Source: Pseudomonas fluorescens
GTDB taxonomy: Bacteria > Pseudomonadota > Gammaproteobacteria > Pseudomonadales > Pseudomonadaceae
NCBI RefSeq assembly: GCF_005938625.1
Contig: NZ_VCNJ01000024.1
Span: 1 to 64,000 of the forward strand
Direction of reading: 5' to 3'
DNA: 64,000 nt
In this document: positions 52,488-61,651 of the stretch, one piece after another
Numbering within the stretch: position 1 is the stretch's first letter
Layout of the letters: each line of letters begins with the position of its first letter
Position numbers and translations under genes: made by a program
Notes under the pieces: model-generated
What the model saw: only the letters and a program-made list of their open reading frames with translations
Databases searched by the model: none
What the model was told of the DNA's origin: nothing

Positions 52488-53207
52488 ATGCAATACGGCA
52501 AATCCCTTGTGCTCATCGCCGCGCTGTTCACCGGTCAAGTCTCGGCTCATGGCCTGTGGACCGAGCAACGTCGCGGCAATATCGAAGTGGTCTACGGTCA
52601 CGGCGCTGAGGACAATGCGTTCAAAGCGCAGAAGATCAGCGGCGCCTGGGCCTACGACGTTGCCGGCAAGATGATTCCGGTCAGCGTCGAGCGTCTGGCG
52701 GATCACGCGCGTTTGAAACCGCTGAAGTCGCCTGCGGTGATGGCCGTGGCGCTGAACAATGGCATGTGGTCGCAAACGGCTGACAAGAAGTGGGTCAACG
52801 AAGGACGCAGCAAGGTGCCGGGCGCTGTCGAGGCGACCGAGACGTTCAAATACAGTTTGGCGATTTATCAGCCGGGGGCGAAGTTACCGAAGCTTGATCA
52901 AATCAAATTGTTGATTCTGCCGGAGGTTGATCCGCTGACGGTTGGGCCGGGCAAGTCATTGCCGGTGCGAGTGTTGCTCGATGGCAAACCGGCGGCCGGG
53001 GTGAAGTTGGTTGGCGACTATCGCAGCGCGCCTGACACGTTGAGCACCGAGACTGACAAGGATGGTCGGGCGCAGGTGTTGGTGAGGAATGAAGGGTTGA
53101 ATGTGATTGCGGCGCAGGTTGAGGTGCCGGTCAAGGACAGTGCTGATGTGAACAGTCGCGGCTTGTTCAGCTCACTGACCTTCCTTGGCGAACCGCATCA
53201 CGAATAA
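52488..53207 (+). CDS. DUF4198 periplasmic metal-associated protein
   Basis: 239 aa. Signal peptide 1-20 ending VSA, so the mature chain begins HGLW with an N-terminal histidine, a typical metal ligand in periplasmic proteins. An inner helical/beta part follows and a C-terminal beta-sandwich-like region (PVRVLLDGKPAAGVKLVG) resembling NikM/CbtA-linked domains. DUF4198 proteins are found beside TonB receptors and nickel/cobalt systems and are thought to handle metals in the periplasm. It is co-transcribed with the TonB receptor. Confidence 0.82.
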   Translation: MQYGKSLVLIAALFTGQVSAHGLWTEQRRGNIEVVYGHGAEDNAFKAQKISGAWAYDVAGKMIPVSVERLADHARLKPLKSPAVMAVALNNGMWSQTADKKWVNEGRSKVPGAVEATETFKYSLAIYQPGAKLPKLDQIKLLILPEVDPLTVGPGKSLPVRVLLDGKPAAGVKLVGDYRSAPDTLSTETDKDGRAQVLVRNEGLNVIAAQVEVPVKDSADVNSRGLFSSLTFLGEPHHE

Positions 53208-53243
53208 GTGGTGTACTCGAGATATTTGTTGAATCCGAAAATT

Positions 53244-53400
53244 ACCCCCTCACCCCAACCCTTTCCCCCAAGGGGGCGAGGGGGAAAGGGAGCAAATCTG
53301 TTTGCTCTTCAACACTGGAGTTCGACTCGATATCTCAAGTCGGTGTATCTCTAAAGTGCGCCTCGGTCAGTCCCCTCTCCCTTTGGGAGAGGGTTAGGCG
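53244..53400. repeat. two CCCTCTCCC-type inverted repeats
   Basis: CCCTTTCCCCCAAGGGGGCGA-type palindrome at 53259-53290 and CCCCTCTCCCTTTGGGAGAGGG at 53373-53393, about 80 bases apart. Common Pseudomonas repeat type. It occupies the gap between the DUF4198 stop and the hisC stop. Confidence 0.8.
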
Positions 53401-53429
53401 GGCGGCGTTCCGATGAGGGGCTCTTGCCT

Positions 53430-54482
53430 TTAGAGATCGCCAAGCCCATCGATCAGCGCCTGATTCTGCTCCGGCGTACCAATCGAAATCCGCAGGAACT
53501 GCGCAATCCGCTCCTGCTTGAAGTGCCTGACAATCACGCCCTGCTCACGCAGCTTGGCCGCCAACCCCGCCGCATCATGCTGCGGATGCCGGGCGAAGAT
53601 GAAGTTCGCCGCCGACGGCAACACTTCAAACCCCTTGGTCTGCAATTGCGCAATCACCCACTCACGGCTCTCGATCACCAGTCGGCAGGTCTTGTCGAAA
53701 TGCTCTCGATCCTCGAACGCCGCCGCTGCGCCGACAATCGCCAGACGATCCAGCGGATACGAGTTGAAGCTGTTCTTGATCCGCTCCAGTGCCTCGATCA
53801 GGTCCGGATGCCCCACCGCAAAGCCCACACGCAGGCCCGCCAGCGAGCGCGACTTGGACAGGGTTTGCGTCACCAGCAGGTTCGGATAACGGTCCACCAG
53901 ACTAATCGCGGTTTCACCGCCGAAGTCGATATAAGCCTCGTCCACCACCACCACCGAATCCGCGCTGGCCTTGAGGATCTGCTCGACCGCATCCAGTGCC
54001 AACAGGCAACCGGTGGGTGCATTAGGGTTAGGAAAAATGATCCCGCCATTCGGCTTCGCATAGTCCGCCGGGTTGATCTGGAACTGCGCGTCCAGCGGCA
54101 GCGCATCAAACTCGATGCCGTACAAACCGCAGTAAACCGGATAGAAGCTGTAGCTGATGTCGGGGAACAACAGCGGCTTATCGTGTTGCAGCAAGCCGTG
54201 GAAAATGTGCGCAAGCACTTCGTCCGAACCGTTGCCCAGAAAGACCTGATTGCTTTGCACGCCGTAGTAGTTGGCGACCGCAGTTTTCAGCAGGTCACTG
54301 TTCGGGTCCGGGTACAGACGCAGGTTGTCATTCAGTTCGACCTGCATCGCCGCCAAGGCTTTTGGCGATGGGCCGTACGGGTTTTCGTTGGTGTTGAGCT
54401 TGACCAGTTTGGTCAGCTTTGGCTGTTCGCCCGGCACGTACGGCACCAGATCCTTGACGAACGGGCTCCAGAATTTGCTCAT
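53430..54482 (-). CDS. hisC: histidinol-phosphate aminotransferase
   Basis: 350 aa, full length. PLP lysine K210 in SLSKSRSLAGLRVGF-type block, LNTNENPYGPSPKALAA at the N-terminus, PNPNAPTG and DEAYIDFG. It makes histidinol phosphate from imidazole acetol phosphate, step 7 of histidine synthesis. It ends the murA-hisG-hisD-hisC run; hisD lies 2 bases upstream. Confidence 0.95.
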   Translation of the reverse strand: MSKFWSPFVKDLVPYVPGEQPKLTKLVKLNTNENPYGPSPKALAAMQVELNDNLRLYPDPNSDLLKTAVANYYGVQSNQVFLGNGSDEVLAHIFHGLLQHDKPLLFPDISYSFYPVYCGLYGIEFDALPLDAQFQINPADYAKPNGGIIFPNPNAPTGCLLALDAVEQILKASADSVVVVDEAYIDFGGETAISLVDRYPNLLVTQTLSKSRSLAGLRVGFAVGHPDLIEALERIKNSFNSYPLDRLAIVGAAAAFEDREHFDKTCRLVIESREWVIAQLQTKGFEVLPSAANFIFARHPQHDAAGLAAKLREQGVIVRHFKQERIAQFLRISIGTPEQNQALIDGLGDL

Positions 54483-54484
54483 GT

Positions 54485-55810
54485 TCAGTTCCCCTTCGAT
54501 TCGTCTTTGATGCGGTATTCGGCGCTGCGCGCGTGAGCGCTCAGGGATTCGCCACGGGCCAGCACGGATGCAGTTTTACCCAGCTCGGAAGCACCGGCCT
54601 CGGAGCAGAAAATGATCGACGAACGCTTCTGGAAGTCGTACACGCCCAGCGGTGAGGAGAACCGCGCAGTGCCGGACGTCGGCAATACGTGGTTCGGACC
54701 TGCGCAGTAATCGCCCAGCGCTTCGGAAGTATGACGGCCCATGAAGATCGCGCCTGCGTGGCGGATCTGCGGCAGCCAGGCCTGTGGGTCGGCGACCGAC
54801 AGCTCCAAGTGTTCCGGGGCGATGCGGTTGGCGACTTCGATGGCTTGCGCCATATCGCGCACGTGAATCAGCGCACCACGGCCATTGATCGACGTTTCGA
54901 TGATGGTTGCGCGGTCCATGGTCGGCAGCAGTTTGTCGATGCTCGCCGCGACCTTGTCGAGGAACTCGGCGTCCGGGCTGACCAGGATCGCCTGGGCGTC
55001 TTCGTCGTGCTCGGCTTGCGAAAACAGGTCCATGGCGATCCAGTCCGGATCGGTCTGGCCGTCGCACACCACGAGAATTTCCGAAGGACCGGCGATCATG
55101 TCGATGCCGACCTGACCGAATACGTGACGCTTGGCGGTGGCGACATAGATGTTGCCCGGGCCAACCACTTTGTCGACCTTCGGCACGCTTTCGGTGCCGT
55201 AGGCCAACGCAGCGACGGCTTGCGCGCCACCTATCGTGAACACACGGTCAACGCCAGCGATGCACGCGGCCGCCAGCACCAGCTCGTTGATTTCGCCGCG
55301 CGGCGTTGGCACGACCATGACCACTTCGGTCACACCCGCCACTTTGGCCGGAATCGCATTCATCAACACCGACGACGGGTACGACGCCTTGCCGCCCGGC
55401 ACGTACAGACCGGCACGATCCAGCGGCGTAACCTTCTGGCCGAGCACGGTGCCGTCGGCCTCGGTGTAGCTCCAGGAATCCTGCTTCTGTTTTTCGTGGT
55501 AGCTACGCACGCGAGCGGCGGCTTTTTCCAGTGCTTCGCGCTGCGCCACGGTGATGCGGGTCAGGGCCAGTTCCAGACGCTCGCGCGGCAGGATCAGGTC
55601 GGCCATCGAGGCGACTTCGAGGCCATCGAATTTCTGGGTGAACTCCACCAGCGCCGCGTCACCGCGTTCGCGCACAGCCTTGATGATGTCCAGCACCCGC
55701 TGATTGACCGAGTCGTCAGACACACTTTCCCAGCTCAGCAGATGATCCAGATGATGCGCGAAATCCGGGTCAGCAGCGTTGAGTCGGCGAATTGCAGTCG
55801 GTGCGGTCAT
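54485..55810 (-). CDS. hisD: histidinol dehydrogenase
   Basis: 441 aa. It oxidises histidinol to histidine in two NAD+ steps using zinc. GPGNIYVATAKRHVFG and GPSEILVVCDGQTDP, then DLFSQAEHDEDAQ, match the substrate and zinc site; PTSGTARFSSPLGVYDF is the C-terminal block. hisC starts 2 bases after its stop. Confidence 0.96.
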   Translation of the reverse strand: MTAPTAIRRLNAADPDFAHHLDHLLSWESVSDDSVNQRVLDIIKAVRERGDAALVEFTQKFDGLEVASMADLILPRERLELALTRITVAQREALEKAAARVRSYHEKQKQDSWSYTEADGTVLGQKVTPLDRAGLYVPGGKASYPSSVLMNAIPAKVAGVTEVVMVVPTPRGEINELVLAAACIAGVDRVFTIGGAQAVAALAYGTESVPKVDKVVGPGNIYVATAKRHVFGQVGIDMIAGPSEILVVCDGQTDPDWIAMDLFSQAEHDEDAQAILVSPDAEFLDKVAASIDKLLPTMDRATIIETSINGRGALIHVRDMAQAIEVANRIAPEHLELSVADPQAWLPQIRHAGAIFMGRHTSEALGDYCAGPNHVLPTSGTARFSSPLGVYDFQKRSSIIFCSEAGASELGKTASVLARGESLSAHARSAEYRIKDESKGN

Positions 55811-55935
55811 AGCGAGAGCCTCATAGGAATGGCAAAAACTCAGGCGCCCTAACTTAGCAGTCGTTTCCGCTTGGGCACCTGAGATTCTGGCTATGAGGCG
55901 GATAGACGGGCGCGACTTAACGTCGCGCAGGTGAA

Positions 55936-56571
55936 TCAGCCGCGGTGTCGCGATTCCACTGCGTTGCGCAGGGTATCGATCAACGCCTGGATTCGGGCGT
56001 GTTGCATCTTCATCGAAGCCTTGTTGACCACCAGGCGCGAGCTGATCGTGGCGATCAGTTCCTGAGGTTCCAGGCCGTTGGCGCGCAAGGTGTTACCGGT
56101 GTCGACCACGTCGATGATCTTGTCGGCCAGACCGATCAGCGGTGCCAGCTCCATCGAGCCGTACAGCTTGATGATGTCGACCTGACGGCCCTGCTCGGCG
56201 TAGTAACGCTTGGCAACGTTGACGAATTTGGTCGCCACGCGCAGACGGCCCTTGGGCTCAGGCGCGCCGATCTTGCCGGCGGTCATCAGCTTGCACTGGG
56301 CGATCTGCAGGTCCAGAGGCTCGTACAGGCCCTGACCGGTGTATTCCATCAGCACGTCTTTACCGGCCACGCCGAGGTCAGCCGCGCCATGCTCGACATA
56401 GGTCGGCACATCGGTGGCACGCACGATCAGCAGACGAACGTCGTCCTGCGTCGTGGGAATGATCAGCTTGCGGCTCTTGTCCGGATTCTCGGTCGGCACA
56501 ATGCCCGCTTCGGCGAGAAGCGGCAGGGTGTCGTCAAGGATGCGGCCCTTGGACAGTGCGATGGTCAACAT
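55936..56571 (-). CDS. hisG: ATP phosphoribosyltransferase, short form (HisG-S)
   Basis: 211 aa, the short form without the C-terminal regulatory domain, so it needs HisZ (not in the window). Opening step of histidine synthesis. PRPP site: IIDVVDTGNTLRANGLEP; N-terminal ALSKGRILDDTLPLL and GVAGKDVLMEY are conserved. It lies 125 bases before hisD. Confidence 0.95.
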   Translation of the reverse strand: MLTIALSKGRILDDTLPLLAEAGIVPTENPDKSRKLIIPTTQDDVRLLIVRATDVPTYVEHGAADLGVAGKDVLMEYTGQGLYEPLDLQIAQCKLMTAGKIGAPEPKGRLRVATKFVNVAKRYYAEQGRQVDIIKLYGSMELAPLIGLADKIIDVVDTGNTLRANGLEPQELIATISSRLVVNKASMKMQHARIQALIDTLRNAVESRHRG

Positions 56572-56698
56572 GGGAAACGTCAGTCCTTATCAAGGTACTC
56601 ATGTCCGGTCGCAATCGGCGCCGGACATACATCGAGCCGGAAACCGGCTCGACTCAAAACGAATTCAGTGGACACGTCCCTGTGTCCCAATGCAGCAA

Positions 56699-57964
56699 TC
56701 AGCCCGGAACGCGACGGATCTTGGCGCCCAGCATCTGCAGTTTTTCTTCGATGCACTCATAACCACGGTCGATGTGGTAGATGCGGTCGATCAGCGTGTC
56801 GCCTTCGGCAACCAGTGCCGAGATCACCAGACTGGCCGAAGCACGCAGGTCGGTGGCCATCACTGGCGCGCCCTTGAGGACTTCAGTACCGGTAACGATG
56901 GCAGTGTTGCCTTCGACCTGGATCTTGGCGCCCATGCGGTGCAGTTCGTACACGTGCATGAAACGGTTTTCGAAGATCGTCTCGATCACCGCACCGGTGC
57001 CTTCGGCAATGGCGTTGAGCGAGATGAACTGCGCTTGCATGTCGGTCGGGAATGCAGGGTACGGCGCAGTGCGCACGTTGACTGCTTTCGGACGCTTGCC
57101 GTGCATGTTCAGCTCGATCCAGTCTTCACCACAGGTGATTTCTGCGCCGGCTTCACGGAGTTTTTCCAGAACCGCTTCAAGGATGGTCGGATCGGTGTCC
57201 TTGACCTTGACGCGACCACCGGTCACGGCAGCGGCAACCAGGTAGGTGCCGGTTTCGATACGGTCAGGCATGACCTTATAGAAAGCCGAACCCAGACGCT
57301 CGACGCCATCGATGGTGATGGTGTCGGTACCAGCACCGGACACCTTGGCGCCCATGGCGTTGAGGAAGTTCGCCAGGTCAACCACTTCCGGTTCACGGGC
57401 GGCGTTCTGCAACACACTGCGGCCCTTGGCCAGAGCGGCGGCCATCATGATGTTCTCGGTACCGGTCACACTGACGGTATCGAAGAAGAAGTGCGCACCG
57501 CGCAGGCCGCCTTCAGGCGCCTTGGCCTTGATGTAGCCGCCTTCGACGTCGATCACCGCGCCCATGGCTTCGAGGCCACGGATGTGCAGGTCAACCGGAC
57601 GCGAACCGATGGCGCAACCGCCAGGCAGTGCAACTTCGGCTTCACCGAAACGGGCAACCATCGGGCCCAGTACCAGGATCGAGGCACGCATGGTTTTCAC
57701 CAGTTCGTACGGCGCGATCAGGGTCTTGATGGTACGCGGGTCGATTTCGACGCTGAGTTTCTCGTCGATCACCGGCTCAATGCCCATGCGACCGAACAGC
57801 TCGATCATGGTGGTGATGTCGTGCAAGTGCGGCAGGTTGCCAACGGTCACCGGGCCATCGCACAGCAGGGTGGCCGCCAGGATCGGCAGGGCGGAGTTTT
57901 TTGCGCCGGAAATGCGGATCTCGCCATCAAGACGAGCGCCACCGGTAATAATCAATTTATCCAT
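56699..57964 (-). CDS. murA: UDP-N-acetylglucosamine 1-carboxyvinyltransferase
   Basis: 421 aa, full length. First committed step of peptidoglycan synthesis. K22 and N23 (SGAKNSALP) and catalytic C117 in PGGCAIGSRPVDLH are present; MLGAKIRRVPG is the C-terminus. It is followed by hisG and preceded by ibaG with 22 bases between. Confidence 0.96.
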   Translation of the reverse strand: MDKLIITGGARLDGEIRISGAKNSALPILAATLLCDGPVTVGNLPHLHDITTMIELFGRMGIEPVIDEKLSVEIDPRTIKTLIAPYELVKTMRASILVLGPMVARFGEAEVALPGGCAIGSRPVDLHIRGLEAMGAVIDVEGGYIKAKAPEGGLRGAHFFFDTVSVTGTENIMMAAALAKGRSVLQNAAREPEVVDLANFLNAMGAKVSGAGTDTITIDGVERLGSAFYKVMPDRIETGTYLVAAAVTGGRVKVKDTDPTILEAVLEKLREAGAEITCGEDWIELNMHGKRPKAVNVRTAPYPAFPTDMQAQFISLNAIAEGTGAVIETIFENRFMHVYELHRMGAKIQVEGNTAIVTGTEVLKGAPVMATDLRASASLVISALVAEGDTLIDRIYHIDRGYECIEEKLQMLGAKIRRVPG

Positions 57965-57986
57965 AAGAATCTCGACGCCCTTAGGC

Positions 57987-58226
57987 TCAGGTGCGCTCGG
58001 CCCAGGCCGCGCTGCTGAAAAATTTCATAGTGACCGCATGGATGCTGCCATCGGTGATCCATGGGTTCAAATGGGCATAGACCTGCTGCTGACGCTTCAC
58101 CGGGCTCAACGCCGCCAGTTCATCGCTAATCACGTTCAGCTGGAAATTGCAGCCTTCGCCCTCAACTTCTACCAACGTTCCGGGCAGCTTTCCTTCAAGG
58201 AAGCTCTTCACTTCTACGGCCTGCAT
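57987..58226 (-). CDS. ibaG: BolA-family protein IbaG
   Basis: 79 aa from the ATG at 58226. BolA fold with FQLNVISDELAALSPVKRQQ and VYAHLNPWITDGSIHAVTMKFF. IbaG-type BolA proteins pair with monothiol glutaredoxins in iron-sulfur handling and acid response. It sits between the mla terminator and murA, as in other gamma-proteobacteria. Confidence 0.92.
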   Translation of the reverse strand: MQAVEVKSFLEGKLPGTLVEVEGEGCNFQLNVISDELAALSPVKRQQQVYAHLNPWITDGSIHAVTMKFFSSAAWAERT

Positions 58227-58272
58227 GCTCAACCTCAATCGGCGCCCTGTGCGCACGGGTCGGACATCATAC

Positions 58273-58328
58273 AAAAAAGCCCCGCGCCTGCGAACCCCGC
58301 ATGGCAGGACTCTGACGGGGGGCTTCTT
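58273..58328 (-). terminator. mla operon terminator (minus strand)
   Basis: GAAGCCCCCC at the right pairs with GGGGCTTTTTT at the left over a long loop, with the T-run on the minus strand. It separates mlaFEDCB from ibaG-murA. Confidence 0.65.
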
Positions 58329-58341
58329 TATTGATGCGGGT

Positions 58342-58647
58342 TCAGGGGTGCGCCAACAGTTCGGTCAGTTCACTGACCTGAGCAATTTCGCGCATGTCTT
58401 CGGGCATCGCACGAATGCTGACGGCCTTGCCGGCCGCATTGGCATCGCGCATGAAGCACAGCAGCAACGACAAGCCGACGCTGCTGGACTTCTTCACCGC
58501 CGAGCAATCGATCACCAGCGACGCAGCCTTGCTGGACTTGATCAGCGCCTGGCCTTCCTTGCGCAGGTCGGCACCGGTGCGATAGTCCAGCACGCCACTG
58601 AGCAGAAGCTCGTCGACATCACTCATACGAACTGCGGCCTCACTCAT
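58342..58647 (-). CDS. mlaB: STAS-domain protein MlaB
   Basis: 101 aa STAS domain: LDYRTGADLRKEGQALIK, VIDCSAVKKSSSVGLSLLLCF. MlaB binds the MlaF ATPase and keeps the MlaFEDB complex stable in the phospholipid transport system. The ATG overlaps the mlaC stop by 4 bases. Confidence 0.88.
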   Translation of the reverse strand: MSEAAVRMSDVDELLLSGVLDYRTGADLRKEGQALIKSSKAASLVIDCSAVKKSSSVGLSLLLCFMRDANAAGKAVSIRAMPEDMREIAQVSELTELLAHP

Positions 58648-59291
58648 TGTGCTGGATTCTTTTCGGTGGCTTCCTTGGCCTTGGCCACTTCACCGGCCCA
58701 GCCGTTGATGGTCTTGTCCAGGTCGTTGCCATTGCGCTGCATCGCGTCAGCGAACTGATCACGGAACAGCTTGCCGATGTTGATGCCGTTGATGATCACA
58801 TTGCGCAGTTTCCACTCGCCGTTGATCTTCTCCAGCGTGTACTGCACAGGATAGATTGCGCCGCTGCTGCCCTTGACGGTCATGTTGACGCTGGTGCGGT
58901 CGCCCGATTCGTCCTTGGCAGGGTCAACGGTAATGCCCTGGTTGTTGTACTCGAGCAACGCATTACCGTAGAACTGGAACAGGCCTTTCTTGAAGTTTTC
59001 CTGGAAGGTCTGCATTTGCGCTGGCGTGGCCTTGCGCGAATACTTGACCGTCATGATGCTCTTGGAGATGCCCTCGGCGTCCACTACTGGCCCGACGATG
59101 GTGTTGAGCGCCGCGTAGAAATCAGTCGGATCCTGCTTGTATTTCTCTTTGTTGGCAGCCAGGTCGGCCAGCAACCGGGTGGTTGTGTCCTGAACCAGAT
59201 CATGTGCCGAAGTCGCAGCAGCCACGGCGTTACCCATCAACGGCAAGGCCGCCAGCAGCACCAACAGGCTGCGTCGCAAGATAGAGATCAT
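58644..59291 (-). CDS. mlaC: periplasmic phospholipid-binding protein MlaC
   Basis: 215 aa with a signal peptide (cleaved near VAAA, about residue 25). MlaC shuttles phospholipids between the outer-membrane MlaA complex and MlaD. VKYSRKATPAQMQTFQENFKKGLF and WKLRNVIINGINIGKLFRDQF are its conserved parts. Gene order mlaF-mlaE-mlaD-mlaC-mlaB is intact. Confidence 0.92.
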   Translation of the reverse strand: MISILRRSLLVLLAALPLMGNAVAAATSAHDLVQDTTTRLLADLAANKEKYKQDPTDFYAALNTIVGPVVDAEGISKSIMTVKYSRKATPAQMQTFQENFKKGLFQFYGNALLEYNNQGITVDPAKDESGDRTSVNMTVKGSSGAIYPVQYTLEKINGEWKLRNVIINGINIGKLFRDQFADAMQRNGNDLDKTINGWAGEVAKAKEATEKNPAQ

Positions 59292-59302
59292 TCAAAAGCT
59301 CC

Positions 59303-59770
59303 TCATTTGGCGTCTTTGCTAACGGTATTGAGCAGGAATTTACCGATCAGGTCTTCCAGTACCAGTGACGACTGCGTGTCGTGAATGGTTCCACCATCCT
59401 TCAGCGGTTTGTCTTCCCCGCCGACGCTGATACCGATGTACTTCTCGCCCAGCAGGCCAGCGGTCAGGATAGACGCTGTGGAGTCGGTCGGCAGGTTGTC
59501 GACCTTTTTATCCACTTGCAGGGTGACCCGACCGGTGAAGCTGTCGCGATCCAGATCGATTGCCGTGACTTTGCCGATGGTCACACCGGCCATGGTCACT
59601 TTGGCTCTAACCGTCAAACCGGCGATATTGTCGAAATAGGCATAGAGTTTATAGGTGTCAGTGGTCGACGTCGGAGACAGACCACTGACCCGCAAAGCAA
59701 GCAGCAACAAAGCCAGGATCCCTGCCAGCAGGAACAGGCCGACACCGATTTCCAGGGTGCGGTTTTGCAT
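59303..59770 (-). CDS. mlaD: MCE-domain protein MlaD
   Basis: 155 aa. An N-terminal anchor (about 6-26) and one MCE domain (about 38-118) with FDNIAGLTVRAKVTMAGVTIGKVTAIDLD and LLGEKYIGISVGG. MlaD forms the hexameric periplasmic ring of the Mla inner-membrane complex. The start ATG overlaps mlaE's stop by 1 base. Confidence 0.92.
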   Translation of the reverse strand: MQNRTLEIGVGLFLLAGILALLLLALRVSGLSPTSTTDTYKLYAYFDNIAGLTVRAKVTMAGVTIGKVTAIDLDRDSFTGRVTLQVDKKVDNLPTDSTASILTAGLLGEKYIGISVGGEDKPLKDGGTIHDTQSSLVLEDLIGKFLLNTVSKDAK

Positions 59771-60567
59771 CAGAAATCTCCAAACATCAAAGCGGTCAGA
59801 ATAAAGTCCAGGCCGAGCACTGCCAGCGAGGCAAACACCACGGTCTTGGTGGTGGCACGACTGATTCCCTCGGATGTGGGCTCACAGTCGTAGCCTTGGA
59901 ATACGGCGATCCAGGTCACTACAAAGGCAAAAACAATACTTTTGATCACGCCATTGAGCACGTCACTGGTGAAGTTCACGCTGTTCTGCATGTTCGCCCA
60001 ATAAGAGCCTTCATACACACCCAGCCAGTCGACGGCCACCCACGAACCGCCCCAGATACCTACCACGCTGAAGATCATCGCCAGCACCGGCAGAGAAATG
60101 AAGCCGGCCCATAGGCGCGGGGCAATAATGTATTTGAGCGGATCGACGCCGATCATTTCCAGGCTGGAAAGCTGTTCGGTGGACTTCATGTTGCCGATCT
60201 CTGCGGTCAACGCCGAACCGGCACGACCGGCGAACAATAGTGCGGTCACCACCGGGCCGAGCTCACGCAACAGGGTCAGCGCAACCATCTGCCCCACCGC
60301 CTGCTCCGAACCGTAGCTGGACAGAATGCTGAAGCCCTGCAGCGCCAGCACCATGCCGATGAAGATCCCGGAAACGACGATGATCACCAGCGACATCACG
60401 CCGACTGAATGCAGTTGCTTGACCAGCAAGCTGAAGCCGCCGCTGATCCCGCCGCGCCCCAGCAGAGCGTGAAACAGGAACAATGTCGCCCGACCGAACA
60501 CCGCGACGGCGTCGATCGCCGCCTCGCCGAACCGGCGTACGCGTTCTATTAATGAAATTCTGCGCAT
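59770..60567 (-). CDS. mlaE: phospholipid ABC-transport permease MlaE
   Basis: 265 aa, five hydrophobic segments. MlaE-family motifs RELGPVVTALLFAGRAGSALTAEIGNMKSTEQ and APRLWAGFISLPVLAM. It is the membrane permease of the Mla system. Its ATG overlaps mlaF's stop by 1 base. Confidence 0.94.
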   Translation of the reverse strand: MRRISLIERVRRFGEAAIDAVAVFGRATLFLFHALLGRGGISGGFSLLVKQLHSVGVMSLVIIVVSGIFIGMVLALQGFSILSSYGSEQAVGQMVALTLLRELGPVVTALLFAGRAGSALTAEIGNMKSTEQLSSLEMIGVDPLKYIIAPRLWAGFISLPVLAMIFSVVGIWGGSWVAVDWLGVYEGSYWANMQNSVNFTSDVLNGVIKSIVFAFVVTWIAVFQGYDCEPTSEGISRATTKTVVFASLAVLGLDFILTALMFGDF

Positions 60568-61376
60568 CAGCGCTTCCCCAGAAGATCTGCGCGGTAATCC
60601 GTCGCTGGAAAATGGTACGGCACCGGGCCATCGGGATCGCCGGTCATGAACTGACGGATACGCGGTTCGTCCGAGTTCATCAACTCGTCCGGCGTCCCCT
60701 GCCCCAGCACCTGACCATCACCGACGACATAGATGTAGTCGGCGATGCTCGCGGTTTCGGCCAGATCGTGGGACACCACGATACTGGTGATCCCCAGCGC
60801 GTCGTTGAGCAGGCGGATCAGACGGACCAGCACGCCCATGGCGATCGGGTCCTGGCCGACGAACGGTTCATCGTACATGAGGATCTGCGGATCGAGCGCA
60901 ATCGCCCGTGCCAGCGCGACACGACGCTTCATGCCACCGGACAGCTCATCCGGCATCAACTCGATGGCACCGCGCAGACCGACTGCCTGCAGTTTGAGCA
61001 GAACGATGTCGCGGATCATTTCTTCCGGCAAATCGGTATGAACACGCAGGGGGAAAGCCACGTTCTCGAACACATCGAGATCGGTGAACAGCGCGCCGCT
61101 TTGAAACAGCACACCCATGTGCTTTCGCGCATCGAACAGATCGCTGCGCGAAAGCGCAGGCAGATTCTGGCCGTTGACCCAGACTTCGCCGCTGGCAGGG
61201 CGCAACTGTGCGCCCATCAATCGCAGCAGCGTGGTCTTGCCACACCCGGAAGGCCCCATGATGCCGGTGACCTTGCCGCGCGGGATGCGAATATCGACGT
61301 TATTGAAAATGCTGCGCGCACCGCGCTTGAAGGAGACTCCCTTCAGCTCGACCGCGTAGGCGTTATCGGCACTCAT
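60567..61376 (-). CDS. mlaF: phospholipid ABC-transport ATPase MlaF
   Basis: 269 aa ABC ATPase. Walker A GPSGCGKTTLLRL, signature LSGGMKRRVALARAIA, Walker B ILMYDEPFVGQDP. It drives the MlaFEDB complex that keeps the outer membrane asymmetric. First gene of the mla operon, divergent to kdsD. Confidence 0.95.
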   Translation of the reverse strand: MSADNAYAVELKGVSFKRGARSIFNNVDIRIPRGKVTGIMGPSGCGKTTLLRLMGAQLRPASGEVWVNGQNLPALSRSDLFDARKHMGVLFQSGALFTDLDVFENVAFPLRVHTDLPEEMIRDIVLLKLQAVGLRGAIELMPDELSGGMKRRVALARAIALDPQILMYDEPFVGQDPIAMGVLVRLIRLLNDALGITSIVVSHDLAETASIADYIYVVGDGQVLGQGTPDELMNSDEPRIRQFMTGDPDGPVPYHFPATDYRADLLGKR

Positions 61377-61611
61377 CTAAACTCCTTGCGATGCAGCCTC
61401 TCACTCGGACGCCTGTCTTTACTTAAAAAGTACGTACATCCCGGGCAGGCCGAACTGGCGGCGAACTATATCACTGCAAAGGCTGCGCGCCCAAGGCTTG
61501 TACCAGCCTGTGTTCGGCGATATGACAGGTGCGCAGGCTCTTTTGCCGGGTTTTGGTATCGAGTAATGACAAAGCACGACGAACTTGCGTGAGGCTTTGC
61601 AACATAACCGC

Positions 61612-61617
61612 TATAAT
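61612..61617 (+). promoter_or_regulatory. putative -10 of the kdsD-lpt promoter
   Basis: TATAAT is exact; no convincing -35 at the right spacing (TTGCGT is 21 bases upstream). It is 35 bases before the kdsD start. Confidence 0.45.
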
Positions 61618-61651
61618 CGCCGCCTTTTCATCGGGCTATACGATTTCTGAC

